The translations under genes were made by a program, and so were the position numbers. A stretch of DNA of 64,000 nucleotides from Xanthomonas boreopolis (GTDB taxonomy: Bacteria > Pseudomonadota > Gammaproteobacteria > Xanthomonadales > Xanthomonadaceae), in NCBI GenBank assembly GCA_014654535.1, contig BNBA01000023.1:1-64000 (forward strand), written 5' to 3'. The notes beneath the pieces are model-generated. The model saw only the letters and a program-made list of their open reading frames with translations, was not told the origin of the DNA and made no database searches. Position 1 is the first letter of the stretch. Each line of letters opens with the position of its first letter. Positions 33,794 through 44,458 of the stretch are shown in pieces.

Positions 33794-34009
33794 CTTGTAC
33801 GAGATCCTTCAGCTGTTGCGGGAAGGCCCGGCCGCGGCGGCTGGCGCGGGGCAGTCCCGCATTCTAGCGGGGGAAGGCTTACCATGCGATGGCGTATGGA
33901 TTGATTGGGGGTCGTTCCGGCTTCATTGGTCCTTTGCTCGATGTAGCCGGCTAAACTGAGTGTTTGGACCGAGGCCTGCCCCTGCAGGCGACAAGACAGG
34001 AGATGTGCG

Positions 34010-35065
34010 TTGGCAACTTGGCTCGTGACCGGCGGTGCCGGTTTCATCGGCGGTAATTTCGTCCTCCAGGCCGTGGCGCTGGGGCACCGGGTGGTCAACC
34101 TGGATGCACTGACCTATGCCGGTAACCTGAATACGCTGGCATCGCTCGAAGGGAATCCCGACCACGTCTTCGTCCAGGGCGACATCGGCGACCGTGCCCT
34201 GGTGGCACGCCTGCTGGCCGAGCACCGGGCGGATGCGGTGCTGAACTTCGCCGCGGAGAGCCACGTGGACCGCTCGATCGATGGCCCGGCCGCCTTCGTG
34301 CAGACCAACGTGGTCGGTACGCTGGGCCTGCTGGAGTCGGTGCGCGATTACTGGAAGGGATTGCAGGGCGAGGCGAGGGAGGCGTTCCGCTTCCTCCACG
34401 TCTCCACCGACGAGGTCTACGGCACGCTGGGCGAGACCGGCAAGTTCACCGAGACCACGCCGTATGCGCCGAACTCGCCGTATTCGGCTTCCAAGGCGGC
34501 TTCCGACCATCTGGTGCGGGCGTTCCACCACACCTACGGCCTGCCGACGCTGACCACCAATTGCTCCAACAACTACGGTCCCTACCATTTCCCGGAAAAG
34601 CTGATCCCGCTGGTGATCGCCAAGGCGCTGGCCGGCGAACCGCTGCCGGTCTACGGCGACGGCAAGCAGGTGCGCGACTGGCTGTTCGTCGCCGATCACT
34701 GCGAGGCGATCCGCACGGTGCTGGCCAAGGGGCGGGTGGGCGAGACCTACAACGTCGGTGGCAACTCCGAGCGCCAGAACATCGAGGTCGTGCAGGCGAT
34801 CTGCGCGCTGCTGGACGAGCGTCGCCCGCGCGCCGACGGACGGCCGCGCGCCAGCCAGATCACCTTCGTCGCCGATCGCCCCGGCCACGACCGGCGCTAC
34901 GCGATCGATGCCTCCAAGCTGAAGAACGAACTGGGCTGGGAGCCGAAGCACACCTTCGAACAAGGCATCGCCTTCACCGTGGACTGGTACCTGGACAACC
35001 AGGACTGGGTGAAGGGGGTCCTCGACGGCAGCTACCGGCTGGAACGCATCGGCACCGCGGCCTAA
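34010..35065 (+). CDS. rfbB: dTDP-glucose 4,6-dehydratase
   Basis: 351 aa (RmlB). Second step of dTDP-L-rhamnose synthesis. Extended [14 protein letters not shown] at the NAD site, [23 protein letters not shown] (YxxxK), [15 protein letters not shown] and [13 protein letters not shown]. Translation starts at TTG (34010): AGGAG lies 7 nt upstream and the protein then begins ATWLVTGG as in relatives, while the nearby ATG at 34003 is out of frame. First gene of rmlBACD. Confidence 0.95.
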   Translation: MATWLVTGGAGFIGGNFVLQAVALGHRVVNLDALTYAGNLNTLASLEGNPDHVFVQGDIGDRALVARLLAEHRADAVLNFAAESHVDRSIDGPAAFVQTNVVGTLGLLESVRDYWKGLQGEAREAFRFLHVSTDEVYGTLGETGKFTETTPYAPNSPYSASKAASDHLVRAFHHTYGLPTLTTNCSNNYGPYHFPEKLIPLVIAKALAGEPLPVYGDGKQVRDWLFVADHCEAIRTVLAKGRVGETYNVGGNSERQNIEVVQAICALLDERRPRADGRPRASQITFVADRPGHDRRYAIDASKLKNELGWEPKHTFEQGIAFTVDWYLDNQDWVKGVLDGSYRLERIGTAA

Positions 35066-35110
35066 ATGCGAGTCCCTCGCAAGAGCCCGCACATCCATGT
35101 GCGGGTTCCA
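35066..35110. repeat. Nested-hairpin repeat, copy B (inner module) between rfbB and rfbA
   Basis: Begins right after the rfbB stop. It contains GAGTCCCTCGC, then CCCGCACAT (35086-35094), CC, ATGTGCGGG (35097-35105): a perfect 9-bp stem with 2-nt loop. Outer arms of copies A and C are absent. The rfbA ribosome site AAAGGA follows at once, so this hairpin lies where it could affect rfbA translation or processing. Confidence 0.8.
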
Positions 35111-35124
35111 AAAGGAAAACAACG

Positions 35125-36012
35125 ATGACACAACGTAGAGGCATCATCCTCGCCGGCGGCTCCGGCACGCGCCTGTACCCGATCACCAAGGGCGTCAGCA
35201 AGCAGCTGCTGCCGGTCTACGACAAGCCGATGATCTACTACCCGCTCAGCGTGTTGATGCTCGCCGGCATCCGGGAAGTGCTGATCATCAATACGCCGCA
35301 CGAGCAGGCGTTGTTCCGGAACCTGCTGGGCGACGGCTCGCAATGGGGCATGGACATCCGCTATGCGGTGCAGCCGAGCCCGGACGGCCTGGCGCAGGCG
35401 TACCTGATCGGGCGCGAGTTCGTGGACGGCAAGCCCAGCTGCCTGGTGCTGGGCGACAACATCTTCCACGGGCATGGCCTGACCGAGACGCTCAAGCGCG
35501 CCGACGCGCGCAAGCACGGCGCGACCGTATTCGGCTACTGGGTCAACGACCCCGAGCGCTACGGCGTGGCCGAGTTCGATGCCCACGGCAAGGTGATCGG
35601 GTTGGAGGAGAAGCCGGCGCAGCCGCGTTCGCACTACGCCGTGACCGGACTGTACTTCTACGACGGCCGCGCCGCGGATTACGCCGCCGGACTCAAGCCG
35701 TCGCCGCGCGGCGAGCTGGAGATCACCGACCTCAATCGACGTTACCTGGAAGACGGCTCGCTGCACCTGGAGGCGCTCGGGCGCGGCTATGCATGGCTCG
35801 ACACCGGCACCCACCAGTCGATGCACGAGGCGGCCAACTTCATCGAGACGATCCAGGCGCGCCAGGGCCTGCAGGTGTGCTGCCCCGAGGAGATCGCCTT
35901 CGCCCAGGGCTGGATCGACGCGGCCCAGCTCGAGGCGCTGGCCGCGCCGTTGTTGAAGAACGGCTACGGCAAATACCTGCACGAGCTGGCCAAGCGAGGA
36001 GTGGTCCATTGA
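35125..36012 (+). CDS. rfbA: Glucose-1-phosphate thymidylyltransferase
   Basis: 295 aa (RmlA). Makes dTDP-glucose from dTTP and glucose 1-phosphate. Signature [20 protein letters not shown] at residues about 10-29, [24 protein letters not shown] and [12 protein letters not shown] are all intact. Its TGA overlaps the TTG start of rfbC. Confidence 0.96.
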   Translation: MTQRRGIILAGGSGTRLYPITKGVSKQLLPVYDKPMIYYPLSVLMLAGIREVLIINTPHEQALFRNLLGDGSQWGMDIRYAVQPSPDGLAQAYLIGREFVDGKPSCLVLGDNIFHGHGLTETLKRADARKHGATVFGYWVNDPERYGVAEFDAHGKVIGLEEKPAQPRSHYAVTGLYFYDGRAADYAAGLKPSPRGELEITDLNRRYLEDGSLHLEALGRGYAWLDTGTHQSMHEAANFIETIQARQGLQVCCPEEIAFAQGWIDAAQLEALAAPLLKNGYGKYLHELAKRGVVH

Positions 36013-36581
36013 AGATCATCGAAACGTCCCTGCCGGGCTGCGTGGTGATCGAGCCGGCGGTGTTCGGCGACGAACGCGGCGTGTTCTTCGAGACCTGGAA
36101 TGCGGAACGGTTCGGCCAGCACGGCCTGCCAACCCGGTTCGTGCAGAGCAACGTCTCCACGTCCGTGCGCGGCGTGCTGCGCGGCCTGCATTACCAGTGG
36201 CCGCGTCCGCAGGGCAAGCTGGTCTCCGTGCTCGAGGGGGAGGTCTTTGACGTGGCGGTGGATATCCGTCGCGGGTCGCCTACGTTCGGACGCTGGGAAG
36301 CGGTGGTGCTGAGCGCGGAGAACCGGCGCCAGTTCTGGATTCCGGAAGGTTTCGCGCACGGTTTTGCGGTGCTTTCCGAGCGCGCGGTGTTCAGCTACCT
36401 GTGCACCGACGTCTACGTGAAGGAGGCCGATGCCGGCGTGCGCTGGAACGACGCAGGGATCGCGGTGGACTGGCCGGTCTCCGACCCGGTGCTGTCGGCG
36501 AAGGATGCCAACGCGCCGTTCCTGGAGCAGATCGCCGAAGACCGGCTGCCGGTATACGCGCCACAGAAGGAGACCCGATGA
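36009..36581 (+). CDS. rfbC: dTDP-4-dehydrorhamnose 3,5-epimerase
   Basis: 190 aa (RmlC). Cupin-fold epimerase: [35 protein letters not shown] (catalytic His) and [16 protein letters not shown]. The start is a TTG sharing bases with the rfbA stop (TTGA), with GAGGAG 7 nt upstream; the protein then begins KIIETSLPG as expected. Its stop overlaps rfbD (ATGA). Confidence 0.95.
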   Translation: MKIIETSLPGCVVIEPAVFGDERGVFFETWNAERFGQHGLPTRFVQSNVSTSVRGVLRGLHYQWPRPQGKLVSVLEGEVFDVAVDIRRGSPTFGRWEAVVLSAENRRQFWIPEGFAHGFAVLSERAVFSYLCTDVYVKEADAGVRWNDAGIAVDWPVSDPVLSAKDANAPFLEQIAEDRLPVYAPQKETR

Positions 36582-37474
36582 GAGTGCTGGTGTTCGGCGG
36601 CAATGGCCAGGTCGGCCAGGAGTTGCTGCGCGCTTTGGCCGGCCATGAAGTCGTGGCGACCACGCGCAGCGGTATCCTTCCGGACGGCACCGCCTGCGTG
36701 CGTGCGGACTTCGACCAGCCGGAGTCCTTGGCGGCCGTGCTCGATGGTCATCGTCCGGACCGGGTCGTCAACGCTGCCGCCTACACGGCCGTGGACAAGG
36801 CCGAGGGCGACCGCGAGGCTGCGTTCCGCGCCAATGCGGAAGCCCCCGGGGTCATCGCCCGCTGGTGCGCCGCCCGCGGTGTGCCGCTGGTGCACTACTC
36901 CACGGACTACGTGTTCGACGGCCAAGGCAAGCGCCCTTACTTGCCGGGCGATGCGACCGCGCCCTTGGGCGTGTACGGCGAGAGCAAGCTGGCGGGCGAG
37001 CAGGCGATCCGCGCGGCGGGCGCCGACCATATGATCTTCCGTACCGCCTGGGTCTATGCCTCGCACGGCCACAACTTCCTGCGCACGATGCTGCGGGTCG
37101 GGGCCGAGCGCGACGAGCTGCGCGTGGTGGCCGACCAGGTCGGCACGCCGACCCCGGCGGCGTTGATCGCCGACGTCACGGTCCAGGCGCTGCGGCAGCC
37201 GCGAGGGGCTTGGGGAACCTACCATCTCACCGCGACCGGGCAGACCAGCTGGCATGGGTTCGCCGAGGCCATCTTCGACCAGGCCCGGGCCCGCGGATTG
37301 ATCGCACGCGCACCGAAGGTCGCGGCAATCGCCACGGCGGAATACCCGACCCCGGCACGCCGTCCGGCCTATTCCTGCCTGGATACGACGTCGTTGGTGG
37401 AGACGTTCGGCGTCGTGTTGCCGGACTGGCGTGACGGGGTGGCGCGAGTGCTCGGAGAGCTGCAGGCCGCGTGA
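36578..37474 (+). CDS. rfbD: dTDP-4-dehydrorhamnose reductase
   Basis: 298 aa (RmlD). Last step to dTDP-L-rhamnose. VFGGNGQVGQEL binds NADPH; NAAAYTAVDKAE, YSTDYVFDGQG, YGESKLAGEQ and FRTAWVYASHGHNF are family motifs. Last gene of rmlBACD, ending at a strong bidirectional terminator about 170 bp later. Confidence 0.95.
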   Translation: MRVLVFGGNGQVGQELLRALAGHEVVATTRSGILPDGTACVRADFDQPESLAAVLDGHRPDRVVNAAAYTAVDKAEGDREAAFRANAEAPGVIARWCAARGVPLVHYSTDYVFDGQGKRPYLPGDATAPLGVYGESKLAGEQAIRAAGADHMIFRTAWVYASHGHNFLRTMLRVGAERDELRVVADQVGTPTPAALIADVTVQALRQPRGAWGTYHLTATGQTSWHGFAEAIFDQARARGLIARAPKVAAIATAEYPTPARRPAYSCLDTTSLVETFGVVLPDWRDGVARVLGELQAA

Positions 37475-37644
37475 GACCCGGCACGGGACAGGCCTCGTGC
37501 CCATGGAGTCGTCTGCCGCCGGTGCAGCCGGCGGTCTTCAGCGAGGGGACTTCTTGCGGGGGCTTGGGCCCGGCGCTTGCGGCAGGCCCCCTCGGGACTG
37601 GAATCCCTGCCATGCACGGCGCTCCGGCGCGAATGCCGTCCAAT

Positions 37645-37674
37645 GAAAACGGCGACCATGCGGTCGCCGTTTTC
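37645..37674. terminator. Bidirectional intrinsic terminator between rfbD and xanB
   Basis: GAAAACGGCGACC, loop ATGC, GGTCGCCGTTTTC: a perfect 13-bp stem with A-run on one side and T-run on the other, serving both convergent operons. The preceding 170 bp after rfbD contain no recognisable gene. Confidence 0.92.
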
Positions 37675-37697
37675 GTGGACGCCTGGCCGGAACGGGC

Positions 37698-39101
37698 TCA
37701 GGCTCGTCCGTAGGTATCCTCGAAACGCACGATGTCGTCCTCGCCGAGATAGCTGCCGGACTGCACCTCGATCAGCTCCAGCGGCAGCTTGCCGGGATTG
37801 CGCAGGCGATGGGTCACGCCCAGCGGGATGTAGGTGCTCTGGTTCTCGGTCAGCAGCAGGACTTCGTCGCCGCGGGTGACTTCGGCGGTGCCGCTGACCA
37901 CGATCCAGTGCTCGGCGCGGTGATGGTGCATCTGCAGGCTCAGCGTCGCGCCCGGCTTGACGGTGATGCGCTTGACCTGGAACCGCTGCCCCATGTCGAT
38001 CGAATCGTAGGCGCCCCAGGGGCGGTAGACCTTGCGGTGCCACGTCGCCTCGGAGCGGCCATCCTGCTTGATCTTCGCGACGACCGACTTGACTTCCTGG
38101 ATGCGCTCGCCGCGCCCCACCAGCACCGCGTCGTCGGTCTCCACCACCACGACGTCGTCGAGCCCGACCATCGCGATCAGGCGATTGCCGTAGGCGTAGG
38201 TGTTGCGGCAGTCGACGGCGATGACGTCGCCATGATGGGCGTTGCCGTTCTCGTCCTGGGCGGAAACCTCGCGCAGCGCGGACCAGGAACCGACGTCGCT
38301 CCAGCCGGCGTCGAGCGGCACCACCACGGCCGCATCGGTCTTCTCCATCACGGCGTAGTCGATCGAGTCCGACGGCGTGGCGGCAAAGGCATCCTTGTCG
38401 ACGCGGATGAAGTCGGTGTCGCGCCTGGCGAGTTCCCACGCCTTGCGGCTGCCTTCCAGGATCGCCGGGTTGAACTTGGCCAGCTCCTCCAGGTAGCGCG
38501 AGGCCTTGAACAGGAACATGCCGCTGTTCCAGTAATACTCGCCGGAAGCGACGTAGCCCTTGGCGGTCTCCAGGTCGGGTTTCTCGACGAAGCGTTCGAC
38601 CGGGCGCGCGGACGTGCCGGCGGCTGCCTTGATGTAGCCATAGCCGACCTCCGGGCCCGTGGGCACGATGCCGAAGGTCACCAGCTTGCCCGCCTCCGCC
38701 GCGGCAGACGCCTCGCGCACCGCCTCGCGGAAGGCGGCTTCGTTGGCGATGACATGGTCGGACGGCAGCACCAGCAGCAGTGCGTCCTGGTCGTTGCGGG
38801 TGGCTTCGAGGGCCGCCAGTGCGATGGCGGGTGCCGTGTTGCGGCCCGCCGGCTCGAGCAGGATCGCTTGCGGACGGGCGCCGACTTGCTGCAGTTGCTC
38901 GGCAGCGACGAAACGGTGTTCCTCGTTGGCGACCACGATCGGGGCGCGGCCGGCGATCGGTGCCACGCGCTTCCACGTGGACTGCAGCATCGTAGTGTCG
39001 TCGACGAGGGGAAGGAACTGCTTGGGATAGGCCTCGCGCGAAAGCGGCCACAGGCGCGTGCCGGAACCGCCGGAGAGAATGACGGGCTGGATGTCGTTCA
39101 T
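37698..39101 (-). CDS. xanB: Bifunctional mannose-1-phosphate guanylyltransferase / mannose-6-phosphate isomerase
   Basis: 467 aa, type II PMI (XanB/ManC). The N-terminal nucleotidyltransferase has [20 protein letters not shown] and FVEKP; the C-terminal cupin isomerase has [20 protein letters not shown]. It gives GDP-mannose for LPS and, in xanthan producers, for the exopolysaccharide. It lies 16 nt after xanA in the same operon. Confidence 0.96.
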   Translation of the reverse strand: MNDIQPVILSGGSGTRLWPLSREAYPKQFLPLVDDTTMLQSTWKRVAPIAGRAPIVVANEEHRFVAAEQLQQVGARPQAILLEPAGRNTAPAIALAALEATRNDQDALLLVLPSDHVIANEAAFREAVREASAAAEAGKLVTFGIVPTGPEVGYGYIKAAAGTSARPVERFVEKPDLETAKGYVASGEYYWNSGMFLFKASRYLEELAKFNPAILEGSRKAWELARRDTDFIRVDKDAFAATPSDSIDYAVMEKTDAAVVVPLDAGWSDVGSWSALREVSAQDENGNAHHGDVIAVDCRNTYAYGNRLIAMVGLDDVVVVETDDAVLVGRGERIQEVKSVVAKIKQDGRSEATWHRKVYRPWGAYDSIDMGQRFQVKRITVKPGATLSLQMHHHRAEHWIVVSGTAEVTRGDEVLLLTENQSTYIPLGVTHRLRNPGKLPLELIEVQSGSYLGEDDIVRFEDTYGRA

Positions 39102-39117
39102 GGGGGGGCGTCCTTGG

Positions 39118-40464
39118 TCAGGCGTTGATGAGGGCGGAGATTTCCTGCGTACGCGCCTGCATCAACGCCGCGTCGCCACGCGATTCGACATTGAGCCGGA
39201 GCAGCGGTTCGGTGTTGGAGCTGCGGAGGTTGAAGCGCCAGTCGCCGAAGTCGGCGCTGACGCCATCCGTATAGTCCAGCGAAGGCGATTGGCCGGCAAA
39301 GTGCTCCATCACGCGCGCCACGGAGGCCTTGGCATCGGCGACCTTGAAGTTGATCTCGCCGCTGCAGGGGAATTTCCGCATGCGGTCCTCGACCAGGTCG
39401 GCGAGCGTGCGACCGCTGCGCGAAACCAGTTCGGCGATGAGCAGCCAGGGGATCATCCCCGAGTCGGCATAGGCGAACTCGCGGAAGTAATGGTGCGCGC
39501 TCATTTCGCCGCCGTACACCGCATTCTCGGAGCGCATCTTTTCCTTGATGAAGGCGTGTCCGCTCTTGCACAGCACCGGGACGCCGCCTGCGGCCTCCAC
39601 CATTTCCACGGTGTTCCAGGTCAGGCGCGGATCGTGCACCACCTTGCCGCCCGGATTCTTGGCGAGGATGGCCTGCGCCAGCAGGCCGACCAGGTAATAG
39701 CCCTCGATGAACCGGCCGGTGTGGTCGAAGAAGAAGCAACGGTCGAAGTCGCCGTCCCAGGCGATGCCGAAGTCGGCGCCATGCTCTTTCACCGCCTGCG
39801 CGGTGGCGTCGCGGTTTTCCGGCAGCAGCGGGTTGGGGATGCCGTTGGGGAAATGGCCGTCCGGTTCGTGGAAGACGCGCACGAACTCGAACGGCAGGTG
39901 CGGCGCGAGCAGGTCCACGATCAGGCCGGCGCCGCCGTTGCCTGCGTTGACCACCAACTTGAGCGGCTTGAGCTGGCGCGTGTCCACGTAGCTGAGCAGG
40001 TGCTCGATGTAGGCCGATTTGTCCGGCCGGCTGTGCTGGGGCGCGGTGGGTTCGGTGGCGGCTGCGGTATCGGCGGCGACCACGTCGCGGATCGCGAACA
40101 GCCCGGTGTCGGAGCTGATCGGCCGGGCCTGTTCGCGCACCAGCTTCATGCCGTTGTAGTCCATCGGGTTGTGGCTGGCGGTGACCATCACGCCGCCGGC
40201 CGCGCCCAGATGGTCGGTCTGGAAATAGACCTCCTCGGTGCCGCACAGGCCGATATCGATGACTTCGCGCCCGGCCGAGCGCAGGCCGGCCGACAGGGCA
40301 TCCTGCAGGGCGGGACTGGCCAGCCGCACGTCGTGGCCGAGCACCACCGGTCCCTCGTTCAGCTGTGCCGCCAACGCCACGCCGATCCGGCGGGCCAAGT
40401 CCTCGTTCAATTCGTCTGGTACGCGACCGCGGATATCGTAGGCCTTGAAGGCGGGCAGGGTCAT
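39118..40464 (-). CDS. xanA: Phosphomannomutase / phosphoglucomutase
   Basis: 448 aa (XanA/AlgC type). Interconverts 6- and 1-phosphates of mannose and glucose, feeding both XanB and RmlA. Active-site serine in [14 protein letters not shown], Mg loop DGDFDRC, sugar loop [10 protein letters not shown] and phosphate loop RSSNTEP are present. [13 protein letters not shown] is used as start; an ATG two codons earlier is too close to the GGA ribosome site. Confidence 0.95.
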   Translation of the reverse strand: MTLPAFKAYDIRGRVPDELNEDLARRIGVALAAQLNEGPVVLGHDVRLASPALQDALSAGLRSAGREVIDIGLCGTEEVYFQTDHLGAAGGVMVTASHNPMDYNGMKLVREQARPISSDTGLFAIRDVVAADTAAATEPTAPQHSRPDKSAYIEHLLSYVDTRQLKPLKLVVNAGNGGAGLIVDLLAPHLPFEFVRVFHEPDGHFPNGIPNPLLPENRDATAQAVKEHGADFGIAWDGDFDRCFFFDHTGRFIEGYYLVGLLAQAILAKNPGGKVVHDPRLTWNTVEMVEAAGGVPVLCKSGHAFIKEKMRSENAVYGGEMSAHHYFREFAYADSGMIPWLLIAELVSRSGRTLADLVEDRMRKFPCSGEINFKVADAKASVARVMEHFAGQSPSLDYTDGVSADFGDWRFNLRSSNTEPLLRLNVESRGDAALMQARTQEISALINA

Positions 40465-40545
40465 GGGCATGTTCCGTTCGGGGGAAAGCCGAGTTTAGCC
40501 GCTTGGTGCAGGCCTGGCACCGTTGGTGCCGGGGTCGGAGGCTCG

Positions 40546-40573
40546 GTGACAGGCCCCAGTCAGCCACTACAAT
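40546..40573 (+). promoter_or_regulatory. Promoter of the CoA-transferase operon
   Basis: -35 GTGACA (40546-40551), 16-bp spacer, -10 TACAAT (40568-40573), 33 nt before the scoA start; divergent from xanA. Confidence 0.55.
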
Positions 40574-40606
40574 GCACTGCATCACATCAACGTGGCGAGG
40601 GCGTGG

Positions 40607-41341
40607 ATGAGCAGTACGGAAGTTGTGGCGGGACGAGGCAAGCGCTGGCCCGACGCGGCCCGGGCGCTGGCCGATATCGTGGCCGACGGGCAGACGCTGG
40701 CGGTCGGGGGATTCGGCCTGTGCGGGATCCCCGAGGCGCTGATCGCGGCATTGCGCGATTCCGGCGTGAAGAACCTGACGGTCATTTCCAACAATGCCGG
40801 CGTGGACGGTTTCGGGCTGGGGCTGCTGCTGGCCACGCGCCAGATCCGCAAGATGATTTCCTCCTACGTGGGCGAGAACAAGGAATTCGAACGGCAATAC
40901 CTGGCGGGAGAGCTCGAACTGGAGTTCAACCCGCAAGGCACGCTGGCCGAGCGCCTGCGTGCGGGGGGAGCCGGTATCCCGGCGTTCTATACGGCCACCG
41001 GCTACGGCACGGTCGTGGCCGAAGGCAAGGAAGTGCGTGAATTCGGTGGCAAGCACTATGTGATGGAAACCGCACTCCAGGCCGACATCGCATTGGTCAA
41101 GGCGTGGAAGGCGGATGCGGCCGGGAACCTGGTGTTCCGCAAGACCGCGCGCAACTTCAATCCCGCCTGCGCGATGGCGGGCAAGGTATGCGTGGCCGAG
41201 GTCGAGGAGTGGGTGGAGGTCGGCGCGATCGACCCCGACCAGGTCCACCTGCCGGGGATCTACGTCGACCGCATCGTGGTCAACGCCACGCCCGAGAAAC
41301 GTATCGAGCAACGCACCGTCCGCAACAAGGAGGGCACCTGA
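40607..41341 (+). CDS. scoA: 3-oxoacid CoA-transferase subunit A
   Basis: 244 aa, CoA-transferase family I alpha subunit (the gene called lpsI in Xanthomonas). Glycine-rich CoA-binding [13 protein letters not shown] near residue 40, [26 protein letters not shown] and [16 protein letters not shown] are standard. It transfers CoA from succinyl-CoA to acetoacetate; acetoacetate is also a product of the fahA/maiA pathway earlier in this window. The ATG at 40607 is chosen because GAGG lies 6 nt upstream; an in-frame GTG at 40592 has no site. Its stop overlaps scoB. Confidence 0.93.
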   Translation: MSSTEVVAGRGKRWPDAARALADIVADGQTLAVGGFGLCGIPEALIAALRDSGVKNLTVISNNAGVDGFGLGLLLATRQIRKMISSYVGENKEFERQYLAGELELEFNPQGTLAERLRAGGAGIPAFYTATGYGTVVAEGKEVREFGGKHYVMETALQADIALVKAWKADAAGNLVFRKTARNFNPACAMAGKVCVAEVEEWVEVGAIDPDQVHLPGIYVDRIVVNATPEKRIEQRTVRNKEGT

Positions 41342-41967
41342 TGGCCTGGACCCGCGACCAGATGGCCGCACGCGCGGCCCGCGAGCTGGCGGACGGCATG
41401 TACGTCAACCTCGGCATCGGCCTGCCCACGCTCGTGGCCAACCATATCCCGGAAGGCGTGGACGTATGGCTGCAGTCCGAGAACGGCCTGCTCGGCATCG
41501 GCCCCTTCCCGGCCGAGGACGAGGTCGACGCCGACCTGATCAATGCCGGCAAGCAGACGGTGACGGCGCGGCCGGGAGCCAGTTACTTCGGCAGCCACGA
41601 TTCGTTCGCGATGATCCGGGGCGGGCACATCGACCTGGCGATCCTCGGCGCGATGCAGGTCACCGACAAGGGCGACATCGCCAACTGGATGGTGCCCGGC
41701 AAGATGGTCAAGGGCATGGGCGGCGCGATGGACCTGGTGGCCGGCGTGAAGCGCGTGGTGGTGCTGATGGAGCACACCGCCAAGAACGGCGAGCACAAGA
41801 TCCTGCCGGCCTGCACGCTGCCGTTGACCGGCGTCGGCGTGGTGAACCGGATCATCACCGACCTGGCGGTGCTGGACGTGACGGCAGGTGGATTGAAGCT
41901 GGTCGAACTGGCGGACGGGGTGGACCTGGATGCGCTGCGTGCGGCAACCGGGGTGGCGATTTCATAG
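41341..41967 (+). CDS. scoB: 3-oxoacid CoA-transferase subunit B
   Basis: 208 aa beta subunit (lpsJ in Xanthomonas). The catalytic glutamate lies in [28 protein letters not shown] and [24 protein letters not shown] are typical. Start overlaps the scoA stop by one base. A strong terminator follows 26 bp after the stop. Confidence 0.95.
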   Translation: MAWTRDQMAARAARELADGMYVNLGIGLPTLVANHIPEGVDVWLQSENGLLGIGPFPAEDEVDADLINAGKQTVTARPGASYFGSHDSFAMIRGGHIDLAILGAMQVTDKGDIANWMVPGKMVKGMGGAMDLVAGVKRVVVLMEHTAKNGEHKILPACTLPLTGVGVVNRIITDLAVLDVTAGGLKLVELADGVDLDALRAATGVAIS

Positions 41968-41993
41968 CGTGCCGGTCGTTCTCCGGGAGTGCG

Positions 41994-42024
41994 AAAAAGC
42001 CATGCGGATCGCGCATGGCTTTTT
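41994..42024. terminator. Bidirectional terminator between scoB and ETF-QO
   Basis: AAAAAGCCATGCG (41994-42006), 5-nt loop, CGCATGGCTTTTT (42012-42024): perfect 13-bp stem usable from both convergent genes. Confidence 0.93.
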
Positions 42025-42042
42025 CTGTTCGGAGCTGCAGCG

Positions 42043-43692
42043 TCAAAGGTTCTGGTAGTTCGGCCCCGAGCCGCCTTCCGGCGTCACCCAGTCGATGATC
42101 TGGTAGGGGTCCTTGATGTCGCAGGTCTTGCAGTGCACGCAGTTGGCGGCGTTGATCTGCAGGCGCTTGCCGGCCTGGGCGGCCGGGTCGTCGACGATCT
42201 CGTAGACGCCCGCCGGGCAGAAGCGGGTGCAGGGATTGTCGTACTCGGCGGCGCAGCGGGTCACGCAGATCGAGGTGTCGTGCACGCGCAGGTGCACGGG
42301 CTGGTCCTCGTCGTGTTCGGTGGCGGCGAAATAGACGGCCTGCAGGCGGTCGCGCGGCGCCAGGTCGCGCTGGACGTAGTCGCGCTTGGGGGCCTCGTGC
42401 TCGCCGATCCGGTCCAGCGAAGACCAGTCGGCGCTGTTCTTCAGCGTCCAAGGCGAGGCGCCATTGACGACGGTTTCCCAGGCCGCGTTGAGCATGCCGA
42501 ACCACAGGCCCTTCTTGAAGCCGGGCTTGATGTTGCGCACCCGCTTCAGTTCGGCCATCACCTCCGAGCCGCGCAGCTTCGCGTCGAAGCCTTCCGGCGC
42601 CAGCCGCGAGGCGACCAGGTGTTCGGCGGCCAGCATGCCGCTGCGGATCGCCTGGTGGGTGCCCTTGATCTTGGGCACGTTGAGCAGGCCGGCGGTGTCG
42701 CCGATCAGCAGGGCGCCGGGCATCTCGACCTTGGGCAGCGATTGCCAGCCGCCCGTGACGATCGCGCGCGCGCCCGCCGAGAGGATGTTGCCGCCTTCCA
42801 GCAGGGGCTTGATCAGCGGGTGGTGCTTCCACTGCTGGAAGGCCTCCCACGGCTTGTACTCGGGATCGTGGTAGTCCAGGCCGCTGACGTAGCCGAGCGC
42901 GATGCGGTTGTCGGTCAGGTGGTAGAGGAAGCTGCCGCCGTAGGTGCGGCTATCGGCCGGCCAGCCGAAGGTGTGCACGATCTTGCCGGGCGTGACGCGG
43001 CCTTCCGGCACCTGCCAGAGTTCCTTGATGCCGATCGAGTAGCCCTGCGGGTCGCTGTCGGCGTCCAGGCCGAAGCGCTTGACCAAGCGCTTGGTGAGGT
43101 GGCCGCGCGCGCCCTCGGCCAGGACGGTGACCTTGGCGTGGATGTCGATGCCGGCGGTGAACCCGGGCTTGTGCGAACCGTCCTTGGCCACGCCCATGTC
43201 GCCGATGCGCACGCCGATCACCTTGCCGGCCTCGTCGTGCAGGGTCTCCGCGGCGGCGAAGCCCGGATAGATCTCCACGCCCAGGGCTTCGGCCTGCGGC
43301 GCCAGCCAGGCGCATAGCGCGCCGAGGCTGACGATGAAGTTGCCGTGGTTGCGCATGCCCGGCGGTACTACCGGGAACTTGTGGCCGCCGTCCTTGTTCA
43401 GGAGCCAGAACTCGTCCTCCGCGGCCGGCACGCAGATCGGCGGCGGGTTGTCGCGCCAGCCGGGCAGCAGGGCGTCGAGCGGGCCCGGCTCGATCACCGC
43501 ACCGGACAGGACCTGGGCGCCGATCGTGCTGGCCTTCTCGATCACGCAGACCGACAGTCCGGGATCGAGCTGCTTGAGCCGGATCGCGAACGCCAGGCCG
43601 GCCGGACCGCCGCCGACGGTGACGACGTCGTACTCCATCACGTCACGCTCAATGACCTCGGACGCGACTGCGCCGTCTCCCGCTACCGACAT
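42043..43692 (-). CDS. Electron transfer flavoprotein-ubiquinone oxidoreductase
   Basis: 549 aa, membrane-associated Fe-S flavoprotein that passes electrons from EtfAB to ubiquinone. FAD motif VGGGPAGLAFAIRL, quinone-region motifs SGAVIEPGPLD and GDTAGLLNVPKIKGTHQA, and a C-terminal 4Fe-4S domain with CTRFCPAGVYE and CVHCKTCDIKDP. Complete length for the family. It completes the electron path of the etfBA operon 8 kb away. Confidence 0.96.
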   Translation of the reverse strand: MSVAGDGAVASEVIERDVMEYDVVTVGGGPAGLAFAIRLKQLDPGLSVCVIEKASTIGAQVLSGAVIEPGPLDALLPGWRDNPPPICVPAAEDEFWLLNKDGGHKFPVVPPGMRNHGNFIVSLGALCAWLAPQAEALGVEIYPGFAAAETLHDEAGKVIGVRIGDMGVAKDGSHKPGFTAGIDIHAKVTVLAEGARGHLTKRLVKRFGLDADSDPQGYSIGIKELWQVPEGRVTPGKIVHTFGWPADSRTYGGSFLYHLTDNRIALGYVSGLDYHDPEYKPWEAFQQWKHHPLIKPLLEGGNILSAGARAIVTGGWQSLPKVEMPGALLIGDTAGLLNVPKIKGTHQAIRSGMLAAEHLVASRLAPEGFDAKLRGSEVMAELKRVRNIKPGFKKGLWFGMLNAAWETVVNGASPWTLKNSADWSSLDRIGEHEAPKRDYVQRDLAPRDRLQAVYFAATEHDEDQPVHLRVHDTSICVTRCAAEYDNPCTRFCPAGVYEIVDDPAAQAGKRLQINAANCVHCKTCDIKDPYQIIDWVTPEGGSGPNYQNL

Positions 43693-43862
43693 GTGTTCCG
43701 CTCCCGTTGGCTCGTGGCTGGGGACATTTTCGGGGTTTGCGCCGGGGTGGGCAAATTCCGGACGCTGGCGTATGGCGACGGGCCCGCGGCGCGGGCCGCA
43801 GGCGCCGCTCGCGGAGTAGGCGCCGTATGGATATCCGTCCGAAGAATGTTTAGCGTGGGCGG

Positions 43863-44447
43863 ATGCGGATCGACCTGCCCGGCGCGGACGTCACCTTGCT
43901 GCCCGGCTGGTTGCCGCGCGCGCAGGCCGACGCCCTGCTGGCGGAACTGCTGGCCGGAATCGACTGGGAGGTGCACCGCATCCGGCTGTTCGGCCGCGAG
44001 GTCGACTCGCCGCGGCTGAGTAGCTGGATCGGCGACCCGGAGGCGAGCTATCGCTATTCCGGCACCCGTTTCGAGCCACGCCCATGGCGGCCTTCATTGC
44101 TCGCCTTGCGCGATCGCCTGGCCGAGGAGACCGGGGTGGCGTTCAACAGCGTGCTGGCCAACCGCTATCGCGACGGGCGCGATGCCATGGGGTGGCACAG
44201 CGACGACGAACCCGAGCTCGGTCCTGCGCCGCTAATCGCGTCGCTGAGCCTGGGGGCGACGCGGCGTTTTGGCCTGCGGCATCGCCGCGATCGGGCGGCC
44301 CGGCAGGTGCTGGAACTCGCCCACGGCGATCTGCTGCTGATGGCGGGACGGACCCAGGCGCTGTATCAGCACGCGCTTCCACGCACGGCGAAGGCAGTGG
44401 GAGAGCGGGTGAATCTGACGTTCAGGCGCATCGAGCCGGTTTTGTAG
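43863..44447 (+). CDS. AlkB-family 2-oxoglutarate/Fe(II) dioxygenase (ABH2-like)
   Basis: 194 aa. Direct reversal of alkyl damage on nucleic-acid bases. Iron ligands: HSDDE (His, Asp) and the later His in LYQHALPRTAK; the 2-oxoglutarate arginine lies in RVNLTFRRI. NRYRDGRDAMGWHSDD and SLSLGATRRFGLRH are typical of ABH2-like bacterial AlkB. The TAG stop is inside the GTAGGA start of the downstream repeat copy C. The 170 bp upstream show no clear promoter. Confidence 0.92.
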   Translation: MRIDLPGADVTLLPGWLPRAQADALLAELLAGIDWEVHRIRLFGREVDSPRLSSWIGDPEASYRYSGTRFEPRPWRPSLLALRDRLAEETGVAFNSVLANRYRDGRDAMGWHSDDEPELGPAPLIASLSLGATRRFGLRHRRDRAARQVLELAHGDLLLMAGRTQALYQHALPRTAKAVGERVNLTFRRIEPVL

Positions 44448-44458
44448 GACCGGCCTTT

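Noticed and set aside
34003-34012. ATG at 34003 as the rfbB start
   Set aside because: It is out of frame with the SDR domain; the TTG at 34010 is in frame and properly spaced from AGGAG.
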